Shown: positions 1 to 10,409 of the stretch, one piece after another
Layout of the letters: each line of letters begins with the position of its first letter
How positions within the stretch are numbered: position 1 is the first letter of the stretch
Source of the DNA: Lactococcus nasutitermitis
GTDB lineage: Bacteria; Bacillota; Bacilli; Lactobacillales; Streptococcaceae
DNA length: 64,000 nt
Direction: 5' to 3'
NCBI RefSeq assembly: GCF_018403765.1
Contig: NZ_BOVQ01000002.1
Location: 124,001 to 188,000 of the forward strand
Translations under genes and position numbers: made by a program
The notes under the pieces: generated by a model
Database searches by the model: none
Seen by the model: only the letters and a program-made list of their open reading frames with translations
Told to the model about the DNA's origin: nothing

Positions 1-636
1 CCAAGGTTCTTTTTGAATATGCGAAATCGCATCCAACCGAAAACCGTCAAGTCCCAACTCTAACCACCAGCGCACCATCTTATAGATTTCTTCGCGCAAT
101 TTTGGATTTTTCCAATTCAAATCGGGCTGTTCTGCTGCAAACACATGAAAATAAGCCTGTTGTGTTGCATCATCATAGGTCCAAGTCGAACCACCAAAGA
201 AAGATTTCCAATCATTTGGCATCTTTTCAGCCGTCGCATCCGCCCAAAGATAATAATCACGATAAGGATTTTCACGCGATTTCTGACTTTCAATAAACCA
301 AGGATGCAAGTTCGACGTATGATTCACCACCAAATCCATAATCACTTTCAAGCCCAACTTATGCGCCTCATTCAACAACAACTTAAAATCATCAAGTGTC
401 CCAAACATCTCATCAATCGCATAATAATCGCTAATATCATAACCACCATCAACCTGTGGACTCTTATAAACAGGATTTATCCAAAGAAAATCCACTCCCA
501 ACTCTTTCAAGTAAGATAGTTTTTCAATCATTCCCTGAATATCCCCAATGCCATCAGCATTTGCATCGCGGAAAGATTTCGGATAAATCTGATAACCTAC
601 TGCATGATGAAACCAATTTTTATCATCTTTACTCAT
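1..636 (-). CDS. GH13 alpha-glucosidase, partial (3' end beyond window)
   Basis: The reading frame starts with ATG at 636 and stays open for 212 codons to the window edge, so only the N-terminal part is present. It encodes a GH13 (alpha-amylase superfamily) alpha-glucosidase of the oligo-1,6-glucosidase/maltase type: YQIYPKSFRDANADGIGD near the start, region I DLVVNHT around residue 101, and region II GFRLDAISHI just before the edge, with the nucleophile Asp. Expected role: intracellular hydrolysis of maltose or isomaltose-type oligosaccharides, since no signal peptide is seen. It lies 7 bp after the alpha-amylase lipoprotein gene and is probably cotranscribed with it. The exact bond specificity cannot be read from this fragment. 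Confidence 0.88.
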   Translation of the reverse strand, partial: MSKDDKNWFHHAVGYQIYPKSFRDANADGIGDIQGMIEKLSYLKELGVDFLWINPVYKSPQVDGGYDISDYYAIDEMFGTLDDFKLLLNEAHKLGLKVIMDLVVNHTSNLHPWFIESQKSRENPYRDYYLWADATAEKMPNDWKSFFGGSTWTYDDATQQAYFHVFAAEQPDLNWKNPKLREEIYKMVRWWLELGLDGFRLDAISHIQKEPW

Positions 637-643
637 TTTCTTC

Positions 644-2230
644 TCATTTCTTCAAAATAACCGTACTATAAGGTGGCATTTTCAATTTTCCATCGACCAC
701 CGTTGCCTGACCACCATCAATATAAAGACCATCAGCCATCACTTTACCAACCACAGCTTTTGGCAATTTCACCGTTGTTGTCGCCGTACTAGAAAAATTA
801 TTCACAACCGTCAAAGATTTTCCATAATTCATCACGGACAAATTATCTTTCGAGGTTGCCACAGCTTTCACACGACTACTGGCAATCTCAGGATATTTCG
901 CTTTCACGCGCAGCACTTTTTTGTACCAATTCAAGAGAGAATTTGGCGCACTTTCTTGTTGAGCGACCGAACCACCAAGCGTTGTTGCCGTTTCTGTCGC
1001 GCCCGGCACACAAATACTTGTTTTCGGAGAATCCTGTCCATTTGCCGTCCATTGCATTGGCAAACGTTTATTCTGGTCAATTCCACCACCAGACATTCCA
1101 AGTTCTTCACCATAGTAAATAAAAGGATTCCCTGGTAACAGTAGATAACTTGATGCTGCCATTTTCGACTCCGCCAAAGTATTCGTAAAGTTAATCGCCC
1201 TATCCATATCATGATTGGTCAAAAATGGTGCATCAATCGCCGTCGGATTAACTCCATGAATTTCTTTGTCCCATGCCGCCTGCCCCTCAGCAAATTCTCG
1301 TCCCTCACTATACATCAACGCATTCACCAAAGGAGCATTATTATTTGTCAAAGCATTTGGAAAAGCAAATAAAGAATCAATCTTCGAGCCATAAAGTGTA
1401 CTAATATCAACATCACTCGCATAATCTTCGCCGACAACATAAGCATTTTTATCTTGTGATTTGATTGTTTTCATCAACCAACTCGCAAATTTCACCGTCT
1501 TATTATCAACCGAAGTCCCATAATAATAAGCCATACCATCTAAACGAAAGCCAGCAACACCCTTATCCAGCCAAAACTGCGTAATCTTCGCAATCTCCGC
1601 TTTCACATCAGGATTAGACAAATTCAAGTCCGGCATTGATTTATCAAATTCAGACTCATAATATTTTCCATTACTTGCCAAATTATAACCTTGTTTTGCC
1701 TTATCTGACCAATTATAATAAGCCATATATTTCTTATCACCAGCCAAAGCTTTCAAAAACCAAGCATTATTTGTCGCTGTGTGATTAAAAGGCATATCCA
1801 AAATCACCGCAATCCCACGTTTTTTTGTTTGCGCAACCAAATTCTCAAAATCTGCCATCGTTCCCATTTTAGGATTGATTTTCTCATAATTCGTCACATC
1901 ATAACCATGATAAGTCGGACTCGCAAAAATCGGTGTCATCCAAAGTCCCTGAACTTTCAAATCTGTCGTTGACTTCGGATTTCCCGTATTGAGATAATCC
2001 AAATGTTCAGTCACACCATTCAAATCTCCCTCACCATCGCCATTACTATCCGCAAATGAACCTGTAAATATCTCATAGAAATTGCGATAAAGTTCAGGAT
2101 TGACCTTTTTAACGATAGCTGCCGTTGTTTTCTTAGCCGAAGAAACTTTTTTCGCCTGCCCGCAAGCCGACAAAGTAAGCAAACTAGCTGCTGTAAGGGT
2201 TGTAACCAATAATAATTTTTTAATTTTCAT
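644..2230 (-). CDS. alpha-amylase, cell-surface lipoprotein (GH13)
   Basis: This 528-residue GH13 amylase carries a lipoprotein signal: positive N-terminus, hydrophobic core and lipobox LSAC with Cys23. It is therefore probably anchored on the outer face of the membrane, where it would cut starch or maltodextrins to sizes that MalEFG can import. Conserved regions: I DMPFNH (145-150), II GFRLDG (227-232, nucleophile D231), III VVGED (acid/base E268) and IV FLTNHD (D341). A Ca-binding-like DSNGDGEGD sits at 61-69. The gene lies between MATE and the partial alpha-glucosidase. A cre-like box just upstream suggests carbon catabolite control. Confidence 0.9.
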   Translation of the reverse strand: MKIKKLLLVTTLTAASLLTLSACGQAKKVSSAKKTTAAIVKKVNPELYRNFYEIFTGSFADSNGDGEGDLNGVTEHLDYLNTGNPKSTTDLKVQGLWMTPIFASPTYHGYDVTNYEKINPKMGTMADFENLVAQTKKRGIAVILDMPFNHTATNNAWFLKALAGDKKYMAYYNWSDKAKQGYNLASNGKYYESEFDKSMPDLNLSNPDVKAEIAKITQFWLDKGVAGFRLDGMAYYYGTSVDNKTVKFASWLMKTIKSQDKNAYVVGEDYASDVDISTLYGSKIDSLFAFPNALTNNNAPLVNALMYSEGREFAEGQAAWDKEIHGVNPTAIDAPFLTNHDMDRAINFTNTLAESKMAASSYLLLPGNPFIYYGEELGMSGGGIDQNKRLPMQWTANGQDSPKTSICVPGATETATTLGGSVAQQESAPNSLLNWYKKVLRVKAKYPEIASSRVKAVATSKDNLSVMNYGKSLTVVNNFSSTATTTVKLPKAVVGKVMADGLYIDGGQATVVDGKLKMPPYSTVILKK

Positions 2231-2250
2231 CTGTCAGCCTCTCTCTTAAA

Positions 2251-2264
2251 AGAAAACGTTTCCT
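2251..2264 (-). promoter_or_regulatory. cre-like CcpA site upstream of alpha-amylase gene
   Basis: On the minus strand this reads AGGAAACGTTTTCT, a near-palindrome matching the catabolite-responsive element pattern (TGnAAnCGnTnnCA-like). It lies about 20 bp before the amylase start and just after the MATE stop, where it could block a local promoter or read-through. The assignment rests on motif match and gene function only. Confidence 0.5.
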
Positions 2265-2283
2265 AAAAATAATGTCATACTCT

Positions 2284-3633
2284 TTAATTCTCTTTCACCA
2301 AATTATTCAACCAAGTTTTCTGTCGCATCTTATGTAGAGCGAGGAGCGCACGCACAGCTTCTTCTGCCGTGACAGCTGCAAAGACCGCAACAATGCTCCA
2401 ATGAAGAACAAAGGCAGTCAACAGTCCAATCGGCACCGCTAAGCCCCAGCCACCTAAAATCGACAAATAAAAGATAAATTTTGTTTCACCACCAGCGCCT
2501 AAGATGCTACCAAAGACCATGTTACAGACTTTGACAGGGACAAAAAGTACCATAACGAGCATCACCGCTTGTGTCAAGCTCCGTGAGTAGCTAGAAAGCT
2601 CATAGAACCCAAGATACCAAGGCATCGGGAGCATCAAGAACAAGCCAATCACGAGTGGCGCAATAAGGCTCAGCCAGAGCAATTTTTTCCCCGAATTATA
2701 AGCATCAGCCATATCATCACGGCCAAGCCTATGCCCAATCATAACAGATGCTGCCGTCGCAAAGCCATTGAAAAAAGTAATCAGAAGCAGCTGCACAGGA
2801 TACATTGTCATCACAGCGACCGTCTGCGCCGTCCCCATAAATCCATAAATCGCTGATGTTGTACTATCCGCAAGAATAAAACTCAGATTATCGCCTAAAA
2901 GTGGCAAAGTCAATCGCCAAAGCTGACGAATTTCTGTATCGTGCCATTTGAATGTTGTCAATTGTCGCAAAGAAAAACTTCCCGTCAGCCGTTTTCCATA
3001 AACCAGACCCAATAAAATTACAACTTCCACCAGCACCGCAAGTGTCGTCGCAAGCCCTGCACCTGCTGCACCCATTTTAGGCAGCCCAAACTTCCCAAAA
3101 ATAAAACCATAATCAAGAATTGCCTCAAGTGGTACCGTCGCAAGACTCATATAGAATGGCAACTTGACAATCCCATCAGAGCGCAGCACCGTTGCATAAA
3201 CGCCAATCAGCATCGCTGGAAAATAAGATAGTCCAAGCAACCGCTGATAGCTCGCACCCGTCGCAATCACTTTTGAGTCTGCCGTGAACAGCGCCATCGC
3301 CAAATGTGGAAAGCCAATCGACAGTACCATAAAGACCAACCTAACCGCCAAACTAATCATCAAAATCATCCCCTGCAAAGGTGCGATTTTTGAGCGATCA
3401 CCATTTCCCACGTGCTGAGCAGCTAAAATACCAAGCCCTGCCGTGAGTCCTGCCTGTACAAATCCCATAATTCCCATAATTTTGGAACCAAAACTGACCG
3501 CAACCACCGCCGTTGTGCCAAGTCTTCCCACCATGAGTTGATTGACAATCGCAAGGATTGCATAGAGCAGTCCCTGAGCCGCTACTGGCAAAGCAAGCGA
3601 AAGCACTTGTCTCCAGAAATGTTGATTTTTCAT
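2284..3633 (-). CDS. MATE family efflux transporter
   Basis: This 449-residue membrane protein has about 12 hydrophobic segments in two homologous halves, typical of MATE (multidrug and toxic compound extrusion) antiporters. The first helix has the family pattern of alternating small residues and NQLMVGRLG. Members export cationic drugs or metabolites using Na+ or H+ gradients; the substrate here cannot be inferred. The start is ATG at 3633, with only a weak Shine-Dalgarno. It sits inside the maltodextrin gene cluster without an evident metabolic link. Confidence 0.88.
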   Translation of the reverse strand: MKNQHFWRQVLSLALPVAAQGLLYAILAIVNQLMVGRLGTTAVVAVSFGSKIMGIMGFVQAGLTAGLGILAAQHVGNGDRSKIAPLQGMILMISLAVRLVFMVLSIGFPHLAMALFTADSKVIATGASYQRLLGLSYFPAMLIGVYATVLRSDGIVKLPFYMSLATVPLEAILDYGFIFGKFGLPKMGAAGAGLATTLAVLVEVVILLGLVYGKRLTGSFSLRQLTTFKWHDTEIRQLWRLTLPLLGDNLSFILADSTTSAIYGFMGTAQTVAVMTMYPVQLLLITFFNGFATAASVMIGHRLGRDDMADAYNSGKKLLWLSLIAPLVIGLFLMLPMPWYLGFYELSSYSRSLTQAVMLVMVLFVPVKVCNMVFGSILGAGGETKFIFYLSILGGWGLAVPIGLLTAFVLHWSIVAVFAAVTAEEAVRALLALHKMRQKTWLNNLVKEN

Positions 3634-3660
3634 ACTTGTATGTTTACTTTCTATTTAGAG

Positions 3661-3684
3661 AGCTCTGTCTGTAAAGACAGAGCT
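3661..3684 (-). terminator. strong hairpin between DUF1294 and MATE genes
   Basis: AGCTCTGTCT and AGACAGAGCT form a perfect 10-bp stem with a 4-nt loop. No good U-tract follows on either strand, so it may be a weak terminator or an mRNA processing/stability hairpin within the operon. A second small hairpin (GATACAA/TTGTATC, 3684-3700) overlaps the DUF1294 stop. Confidence 0.5.
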
Positions 3685-3699
3685 GATACAAGCATTGTA

Positions 3700-3968
3700 T
3701 CAGGATTTGATAATGAGGAAAATCAGCAAAATATCTATCGCAAGTCCAATATACCAACAGACCTGAAAATACCATTTCCGCGTTTTATGATGACAAATGT
3801 GCCCCGCAAGCAAAGCTCCTAAACCGCCAGCAAGTAGCGCCATTGTCAATAATACTCGCTCAGGTATCCGCCAAAGATGATGAACCGCTTTATATTTATC
3901 CACCGCGTAAAATGCAAAAACTACCACATTCCACACAAACAAAAGCCCAATTACTATTTCAAAAATCA

Positions 3969-3969
<1 letters not shown>
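3700..3969 (-). CDS. DUF1294 small membrane protein
   Basis: This is an 89-residue protein with about three hydrophobic segments and the DUF1294 signature: DKYKA, then WRIPERVLL, then GG-GA and HHKTRKWYF. The function of the family is unknown. Its ATG shares one base with the dexB TGA (TGATG), so translation is probably coupled to dexB. A strong hairpin follows the stop. Confidence 0.82.
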
Positions 3970-5576
<1,607 letters not shown>

Positions 5577-5592
5577 TTATTAACTCTTACTA

Positions 5593-7347
5593 TTATTTAT
5601 AGACAACAAAACCAAACTGTCCTACATTTTTACCTTCGACAAGATGAGACAAGATAATATTATCTCCCACAAAGTAAGCAGGGCGCTCGCCAATATTAAA
5701 TATTGCTTTTAAATCACCACGTTCAAACTTAACAATTCCATTTTTGCCATCAATGATTTTCCAAGTCAACGCAGCACCGCTCAACGTTTCAGCATATTCA
5801 TGTCGGAAAGCAACTATTTTTTTGAAGAAAGCAAACATATCTTCGTCTTGTTCTTCTTTTTCCCAAGGCATACATTTTCGACAATCTGGGTCCATATCAC
5901 CAGTTAGCGCATATTCATCGCCATAGTAAATACAAGGAACACCCGGTTGCAGATAAGTAAACATCTCCACTTGTTTCATCAAGTTTTTGTTTCCCTTAGC
6001 CACCGTCAAAATCCGAGGTGTATCATGTGAATCTAAAACATTAAACATCACTTGATTGGTTTGTTTACGATAAAGCATCAGTTGTGTATTGATTGCTGAG
6101 ACCATCTGCTCCAATGTCAAAGTCTTTTTAACTAAAGCATCTGTGATAGCGTTCGTATAAGCATAATTCATAACTGCTGAAAATTCATCTCCACCAAGCC
6201 AAGGTTGAGCAGAATGCCAAACTTCACCCAAGATATAAAAATCCTCTTTTGCACTATCACAGGTCTGACGAAACTTCTTCCAGAAAGCATGGTCCACTTC
6301 ATCAGCCACATCAAGTCGCCAAGCATCAATATCAAACTCACGAATCCAATAATCTGCAATATGCAACAAATAATCCTGAACTTCAGCATTTGCCGTGTTA
6401 AGCTTTGGCATATGTGGTGTAAATGCAAAAGTATCGTAAGTCGCATCTTCCGAATTTTCAAAATCATCCATTGGTGTATAAGCCGCTGGCCAGCTGTTCA
6501 CATGGAACCAATCGGCATATTTTGATTTTTCTTGATTTTTCAAGACATCCTGCCACTGCACAGAAGTATCGCCAATATGATTAAAAACGGCATCCAGCAT
6601 AACTTTGATACCGCGTGCGTGTGCCTCTTCAATTAGAGTTTTAAAGACTTTTTTATCCCCAAAATTTTTATCAATTTCAAGATAATCTTCCGTATCATAC
6701 TTATGATTAGAATGTGCTTGGAAAATCGGCGTAAAGTAAATCCCATTCACTCCCAATTCGGTCAGATGGTCCAAATGCTCAATGACACCCTGCAAATCTC
6801 CACCATAAAAATCTTGTCTATCAGGATTTTCAACTGAATTCCATTCTTTGACACCTTCTGGGTCATTTGACTTGTCGCCATTAGCAAAACGTTCAGGAAA
6901 AATCTGATACCAAACCGTCTTCTTTACCCATTCAGGCGCTTTCGCCCTATCTGTTTCGTGGAAATACGGAAAACGAAAAGCAGCATATTTTTTAGTCAAT
7001 AATTCTTCACTAAATGGCATCACACCTTGGTCAGTATAAATGCTCTTTTCTCCGTCAATTGCCGTCAAAACAAAAAGATAATCCATTCGTTTAGTAGGAA
7101 CAGAGACTTCTGCTTCAAAATAATCATTAACCGACGTTGAAAGACCTTTCGTCATTTCTACAACCATACTCTTCCATGACTGTAACTCTGGATTTTGAGT
7201 GTTTTCCCAACGATATGGGTCGCCATAAACTAACGAAACACTCGCAATATCTTCATGAGCTACCTGAATGCGAATGTGCATGTTTTCTTTACTATATAAG
7301 TAAGCAAATTCGGACTCAGGACGATGATAAATAGCAGCTTTGTTCAT
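5593..7347 (-). CDS. neopullulanase / maltogenic amylase / cyclomaltodextrinase (GH13_20)
   Basis: The protein has 584 residues with no signal peptide. An N-terminal CBM34-like domain (about 1-125) is followed by a GH13 barrel beginning VWYQIFPERF (146-155), the usual plan and length of neopullulanase, maltogenic amylase and cyclomaltodextrinase. Catalytic residues: D346 in DAWRLD, E375 in ILGEVW and D442 in LDSHD. It would hydrolyse imported cyclic or branched maltodextrins in the cytoplasm. TGGAGG precedes the ATG. It is the first gene of the minus-strand operon, divergent from malEFG, which fits co-induction by maltodextrin. Confidence 0.9.
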   Translation of the reverse strand: MNKAAIYHRPESEFAYLYSKENMHIRIQVAHEDIASVSLVYGDPYRWENTQNPELQSWKSMVVEMTKGLSTSVNDYFEAEVSVPTKRMDYLFVLTAIDGEKSIYTDQGVMPFSEELLTKKYAAFRFPYFHETDRAKAPEWVKKTVWYQIFPERFANGDKSNDPEGVKEWNSVENPDRQDFYGGDLQGVIEHLDHLTELGVNGIYFTPIFQAHSNHKYDTEDYLEIDKNFGDKKVFKTLIEEAHARGIKVMLDAVFNHIGDTSVQWQDVLKNQEKSKYADWFHVNSWPAAYTPMDDFENSEDATYDTFAFTPHMPKLNTANAEVQDYLLHIADYWIREFDIDAWRLDVADEVDHAFWKKFRQTCDSAKEDFYILGEVWHSAQPWLGGDEFSAVMNYAYTNAITDALVKKTLTLEQMVSAINTQLMLYRKQTNQVMFNVLDSHDTPRILTVAKGNKNLMKQVEMFTYLQPGVPCIYYGDEYALTGDMDPDCRKCMPWEKEEQDEDMFAFFKKIVAFRHEYAETLSGAALTWKIIDGKNGIVKFERGDLKAIFNIGERPAYFVGDNIILSHLVEGKNVGQFGFVVYK

Positions 7348-7493
7348 AATAGAACCTCCAAAATTTTTTGATGGGCTGTACCTTTCCCTTAGATAATTAT
7401 ACCTTAGGAATAGCAGAAAACTACTCTAATATAAGTTTTCTTTTAGTGTCATTTCCACCACATCTGGAGAAATTGAAATCTCACATTAATTCT

Positions 7494-7532
7494 ATTTTAT
7501 CATAACGCTTTCAATAACGCAATCGTTTGCAC
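7494..7532 (-). promoter_or_regulatory. promoter of the minus-strand maltodextrin operon with LacI/CcpA-type box
   Basis: On the minus strand a -35 TTGCGT and a -10 TAAAAT (rc of 7494-7499) are 17 bp apart. The pseudo-palindrome ACGCAATCGTTTGCAC (7517-7532) overlaps the -35 and resembles MalR/CcpA operators (GCAAnCGnTTGC). The 5' leader to the neopullulanase ATG would be about 140 nt. Which regulator binds is not decided by sequence. Confidence 0.6.
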
Positions 7533-7642
7533 TATTTAACGCAGAAATTATTTACAAATAATTTTATCTGTTATTTTAACTTGCCAAATATAGTTATAAT
7601 ACGGCTTTTAGGCTATGTAATTAAAATGTAACACTTTTTCTC

Positions 7643-7671
7643 TTGACAAATCGAAACCGTTTGCGTAAAAT
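7643..7671 (+). promoter_or_regulatory. malEFG promoter with operator in the spacer
   Basis: TTGACA (7643-7648), a 17-bp spacer and TAAAAT (7666-7671) form a near-consensus promoter. The spacer contains TCGAAACCGTTTGCGT (7651-7666), a LacI-family operator like those of MalR or CcpA. The rest of the 368-bp divergent gap (7348-7715) is AT-rich, and I see no gene in it. Confidence 0.72.
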
Positions 7672-7715
7672 AGAACTTGTAAATAAATTAACCGTTTTCA
7701 TTAGGAGGAAACAAA

Positions 7716-8930
7716 ATGAATTCATTTAAGAAAATCGCTTTAGGCGGAGCTGCAATTCTTTCAGTTGCTACTCTTGCAGCTGTAGCTGGCACACACAGTG
7801 CTTCTGCAGCAACAGTAAAAGGCACTGTCAAACTTTATGTTGATACCCAACAAAAAGATGCTTTCTCTCAAGTTGTAAAGAAATTTGAAAAGAAGTATCC
7901 AAAAGTTAAAGTAAGTGTCATCGCCAACTCATCAGGTTCTGCAAATGCAAAAACTGATATCGCAAAAGACCCATCTAAATATGCTGATGTCTTCGCAGTA
8001 CCAAACGACCAACTTGGTGATATGGCAACTAAAGGCTATATCAATCCAATCTCTCCAAAAAACACAAAAGCAGTTAAGAAAGCTGTCACTTCTGTATCAT
8101 TTAAAGGTATGGAATACAAAGGCAAACTTTATGCTTATCCTTCAGAAATCCAAGCTCAAACATTGTTCTACAACAAGTCAAAACTCTCTGCATCTGATGT
8201 TAAATCATGGGATACATTGACTTCTAAAGGTGTTGTAGCAACTGACTTCACAAACGCATTCAACTTCTATCCTGTCTTCTTCTCAGCAGGTACTAAACTT
8301 TATGGTTCAACTGGTGAAAAATTAAAAGGTACTACTGTTTCTTCTGACAACGGTGTTACTGCAATGAAATGGTTCGCCGCTCAAAAAGCAAACAAAGGTG
8401 TCATGCAAACTTCTAATGCTTTGAACCAACTTCAATCTGGCAAAGCACAAGCTATCCTAGATGGTCCTTGGGATACTGCAAACATCAAGAAAATCCTTGG
8501 TAGCAATTATGCCGTTGCTCCTTACCCAACAATCACTTTGAATGGCGCTCAAAAACAAATGCAAGCCTTCTTAGGTATTCACGGTTTCGCAGTCAACTCT
8601 TATGCTAAAAACCAAGCAGCGTCACAAGCTTTGGCTAAATACATCACAAGTGCTTCTGCTCAAATGACATTGTTCAAGACAGTTGGACTTGTTCCAACAA
8701 GCAAAGCAGACCAAAAGAAATCTTCTGTTAAAGCTGATGCTGAAGTTAAAGCAGTTATCACTATGTCTAAACCTGGTTACTCTACATTGATGCCTAAACT
8801 TCCTGAAATGGCTACATTCTGGAACGATGCAGCACCACTTATTAACGGAGCATATTCTGGCACTATCCCAGCAAGCCAATATCAAGCTAAATTGGACACA
8901 TTCCAAAAAGCTATCTCTGTTAAAAACTAA
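7716..8930 (+). CDS. malE: maltose/maltodextrin ABC transporter, substrate-binding protein
   Basis: This 404-residue extracellular solute-binding protein (family 1) captures maltodextrins for MalFG. AGGAGGA ends 8 bp before the ATG. It has a clear signal sequence, but where a lipobox LAAC would be expected it reads TLAAVAG, and there is no cysteine. Cleavage by signal peptidase I after SASA, near residue 32, is the likely alternative. The mature part has typical SBP motifs such as YAYPSEIQAQTLFYNK and AILDGPWD. It is first in malEFG; no ATP-binding subunit is encoded here, so a shared MsmK/MalK-type ATPase elsewhere is presumed. Confidence 0.92.
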   Translation: MNSFKKIALGGAAILSVATLAAVAGTHSASAATVKGTVKLYVDTQQKDAFSQVVKKFEKKYPKVKVSVIANSSGSANAKTDIAKDPSKYADVFAVPNDQLGDMATKGYINPISPKNTKAVKKAVTSVSFKGMEYKGKLYAYPSEIQAQTLFYNKSKLSASDVKSWDTLTSKGVVATDFTNAFNFYPVFFSAGTKLYGSTGEKLKGTTVSSDNGVTAMKWFAAQKANKGVMQTSNALNQLQSGKAQAILDGPWDTANIKKILGSNYAVAPYPTITLNGAQKQMQAFLGIHGFAVNSYAKNQAASQALAKYITSASAQMTLFKTVGLVPTSKADQKKSSVKADAEVKAVITMSKPGYSTLMPKLPEMATFWNDAAPLINGAYSGTIPASQYQAKLDTFQKAISVKN

Positions 8931-8948
8931 TTCTAGTATGTGAATAAG

Positions 8949-8986
8949 AGGTTGGGCTCATTCAGCCTAACCTTTTAATTTTTTCA
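8949..8986 (+). terminator. intra-operon hairpin/attenuator between malE and malF
   Basis: A 10-bp stem with one G-U pair (AGGTTGGGCT with AGCCTAACCT, 5-nt loop, 8949-8973) is followed by TTTTAATTTTTT. It looks like a leaky intrinsic terminator that also protects the malE mRNA 3' end, giving more binding protein than permease. Confidence 0.7.
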
Positions 8987-9000
8987 GGAAGGAACCTCTT

Positions 9001-10404
9001 ATGTCTGAAAATAATAATATAAATCTCGCAGGGAACACCGTTCCACCAAATAAACATTTGATACGAGAAGAAAAATCAATAAAACTTGGAGAAGTTTGGT
9101 CTAAAGGTGATACATCCACTAAACTAACTTTCTTGTTTATGGGTTTAAATCAAATTAAAAATAAACAATGGGTGAAAGGTTTTTCTTTCTTAATTTTAGA
9201 AATTGCCTTCATCGTTTGGTTAATTTTTTCAGGAATTAGCGCATTTTCTTTATTAAGTACGTTAGGACCATATAAAGTTACCAAACAAGTCTTTAACAAT
9301 GCACAGCAAATTTATGTGACAGTTCATCCTAGTAATTCTGTTCTGATATTACTCTGGGGAATTATGGCTTGCGTTATTGTTATTCTCTTTGTCTTACTTT
9401 ACTTTGTAAACTATCGTTCAAATAAACATCTTTATTGGTTACAGCTTAATGATAAAAAAATTCCTACCAATAAAGAAGAACTCGCTTCCCTTCTTGACAG
9501 TCGTCTTCATACAACTTTGATGGCTCTCCCATTACTTGGTATTTTAGCCTTTACAGTATTGCCTACGATTTATATGATTTCTATGGCATTTACTAACTTT
9601 GACCAACAACACGCAACAGCCTTTTCTTGGACAGGTTTTCAAGCATTTGGAACTGTCCTGACTGGTAATCTAGCTGGAACTTTCTTCCCTGTTCTTGCTT
9701 GGACACTCGTTTGGGCAGTTGTCGCTACTGCTACAACTTTCTTAGGCGGTGTATTACTTGCTATGTTGATTGAATCAACTGGTATCAAATTCAAAGGCTT
9801 CTGGCGGACAATTTTCGTTATTGTATTTGCTGTTCCTCAATTTGTCACTCTCTTAATGATGGCACAATTTTTGGATTATCAAGGTGTTTTCAATAATATT
9901 TTAATGAGCATTCACTTGATTTCCAGTCCGATTAACTTTATCGGTGCAAGTTCTAGTCCAATGATTGCAAGAATTACCGTTATTGTTGTAAATATGTGGA
10001 TTGGTATCCCAGTTTCTATGTTGGTTTCAACAGCGATTATCCAAAACTTACCGCAAGACCAGATAGAAGCTGCACGTATTGATGGTGCAAATGTTTTCCA
10101 AGTCTTTCGTTCTATTACTTTCCCACAAATTCTTTTTGTTATGACACCAGCGCTTATTCAGCAGTTTATCGGTAATGTCAATAATTTCAATGTCATCTAC
10201 CTTTTGACTAACGGAAATCCGCTCAATCCAAACTACAATGGAGCCGGTTCAACCGACTTACTTGTCACTTGGCTTTACAAATTGGTCTTTGGGCAAACAC
10301 AGCGTTATAATGCTGCTGCAGTTCTTGGTATTTTGATTTTCATCGTCAATGCGACAGTATCCCTCATCGCATATCGACGCACAAACGCATTTAAGGAGGG
10401 CTAA
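9001..10404 (+). CDS. malF: maltodextrin ABC transporter permease MalF
   Basis: This is a 467-residue membrane protein of the binding-protein-dependent permease family. The C-terminal half carries the EAA loop that contacts the ATPase (EAARIDGANVFQVFRSITFP, about 357-376). The N-terminal portion has extra membrane segments around 55-80 and 115-140, as in MalF-type permeases with an enlarged N-terminus. AGGAAGG lies about 8 bp before the ATG. It partners with MalG to form the channel for sugar delivered by MalE. Confidence 0.92.
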   Translation: MSENNNINLAGNTVPPNKHLIREEKSIKLGEVWSKGDTSTKLTFLFMGLNQIKNKQWVKGFSFLILEIAFIVWLIFSGISAFSLLSTLGPYKVTKQVFNNAQQIYVTVHPSNSVLILLWGIMACVIVILFVLLYFVNYRSNKHLYWLQLNDKKIPTNKEELASLLDSRLHTTLMALPLLGILAFTVLPTIYMISMAFTNFDQQHATAFSWTGFQAFGTVLTGNLAGTFFPVLAWTLVWAVVATATTFLGGVLLAMLIESTGIKFKGFWRTIFVIVFAVPQFVTLLMMAQFLDYQGVFNNILMSIHLISSPINFIGASSSPMIARITVIVVNMWIGIPVSMLVSTAIIQNLPQDQIEAARIDGANVFQVFRSITFPQILFVMTPALIQQFIGNVNNFNVIYLLTNGNPLNPNYNGAGSTDLLVTWLYKLVFGQTQRYNAAAVLGILIFIVNATVSLIAYRRTNAFKEG

Positions 10405-10409
10405 AAAAC

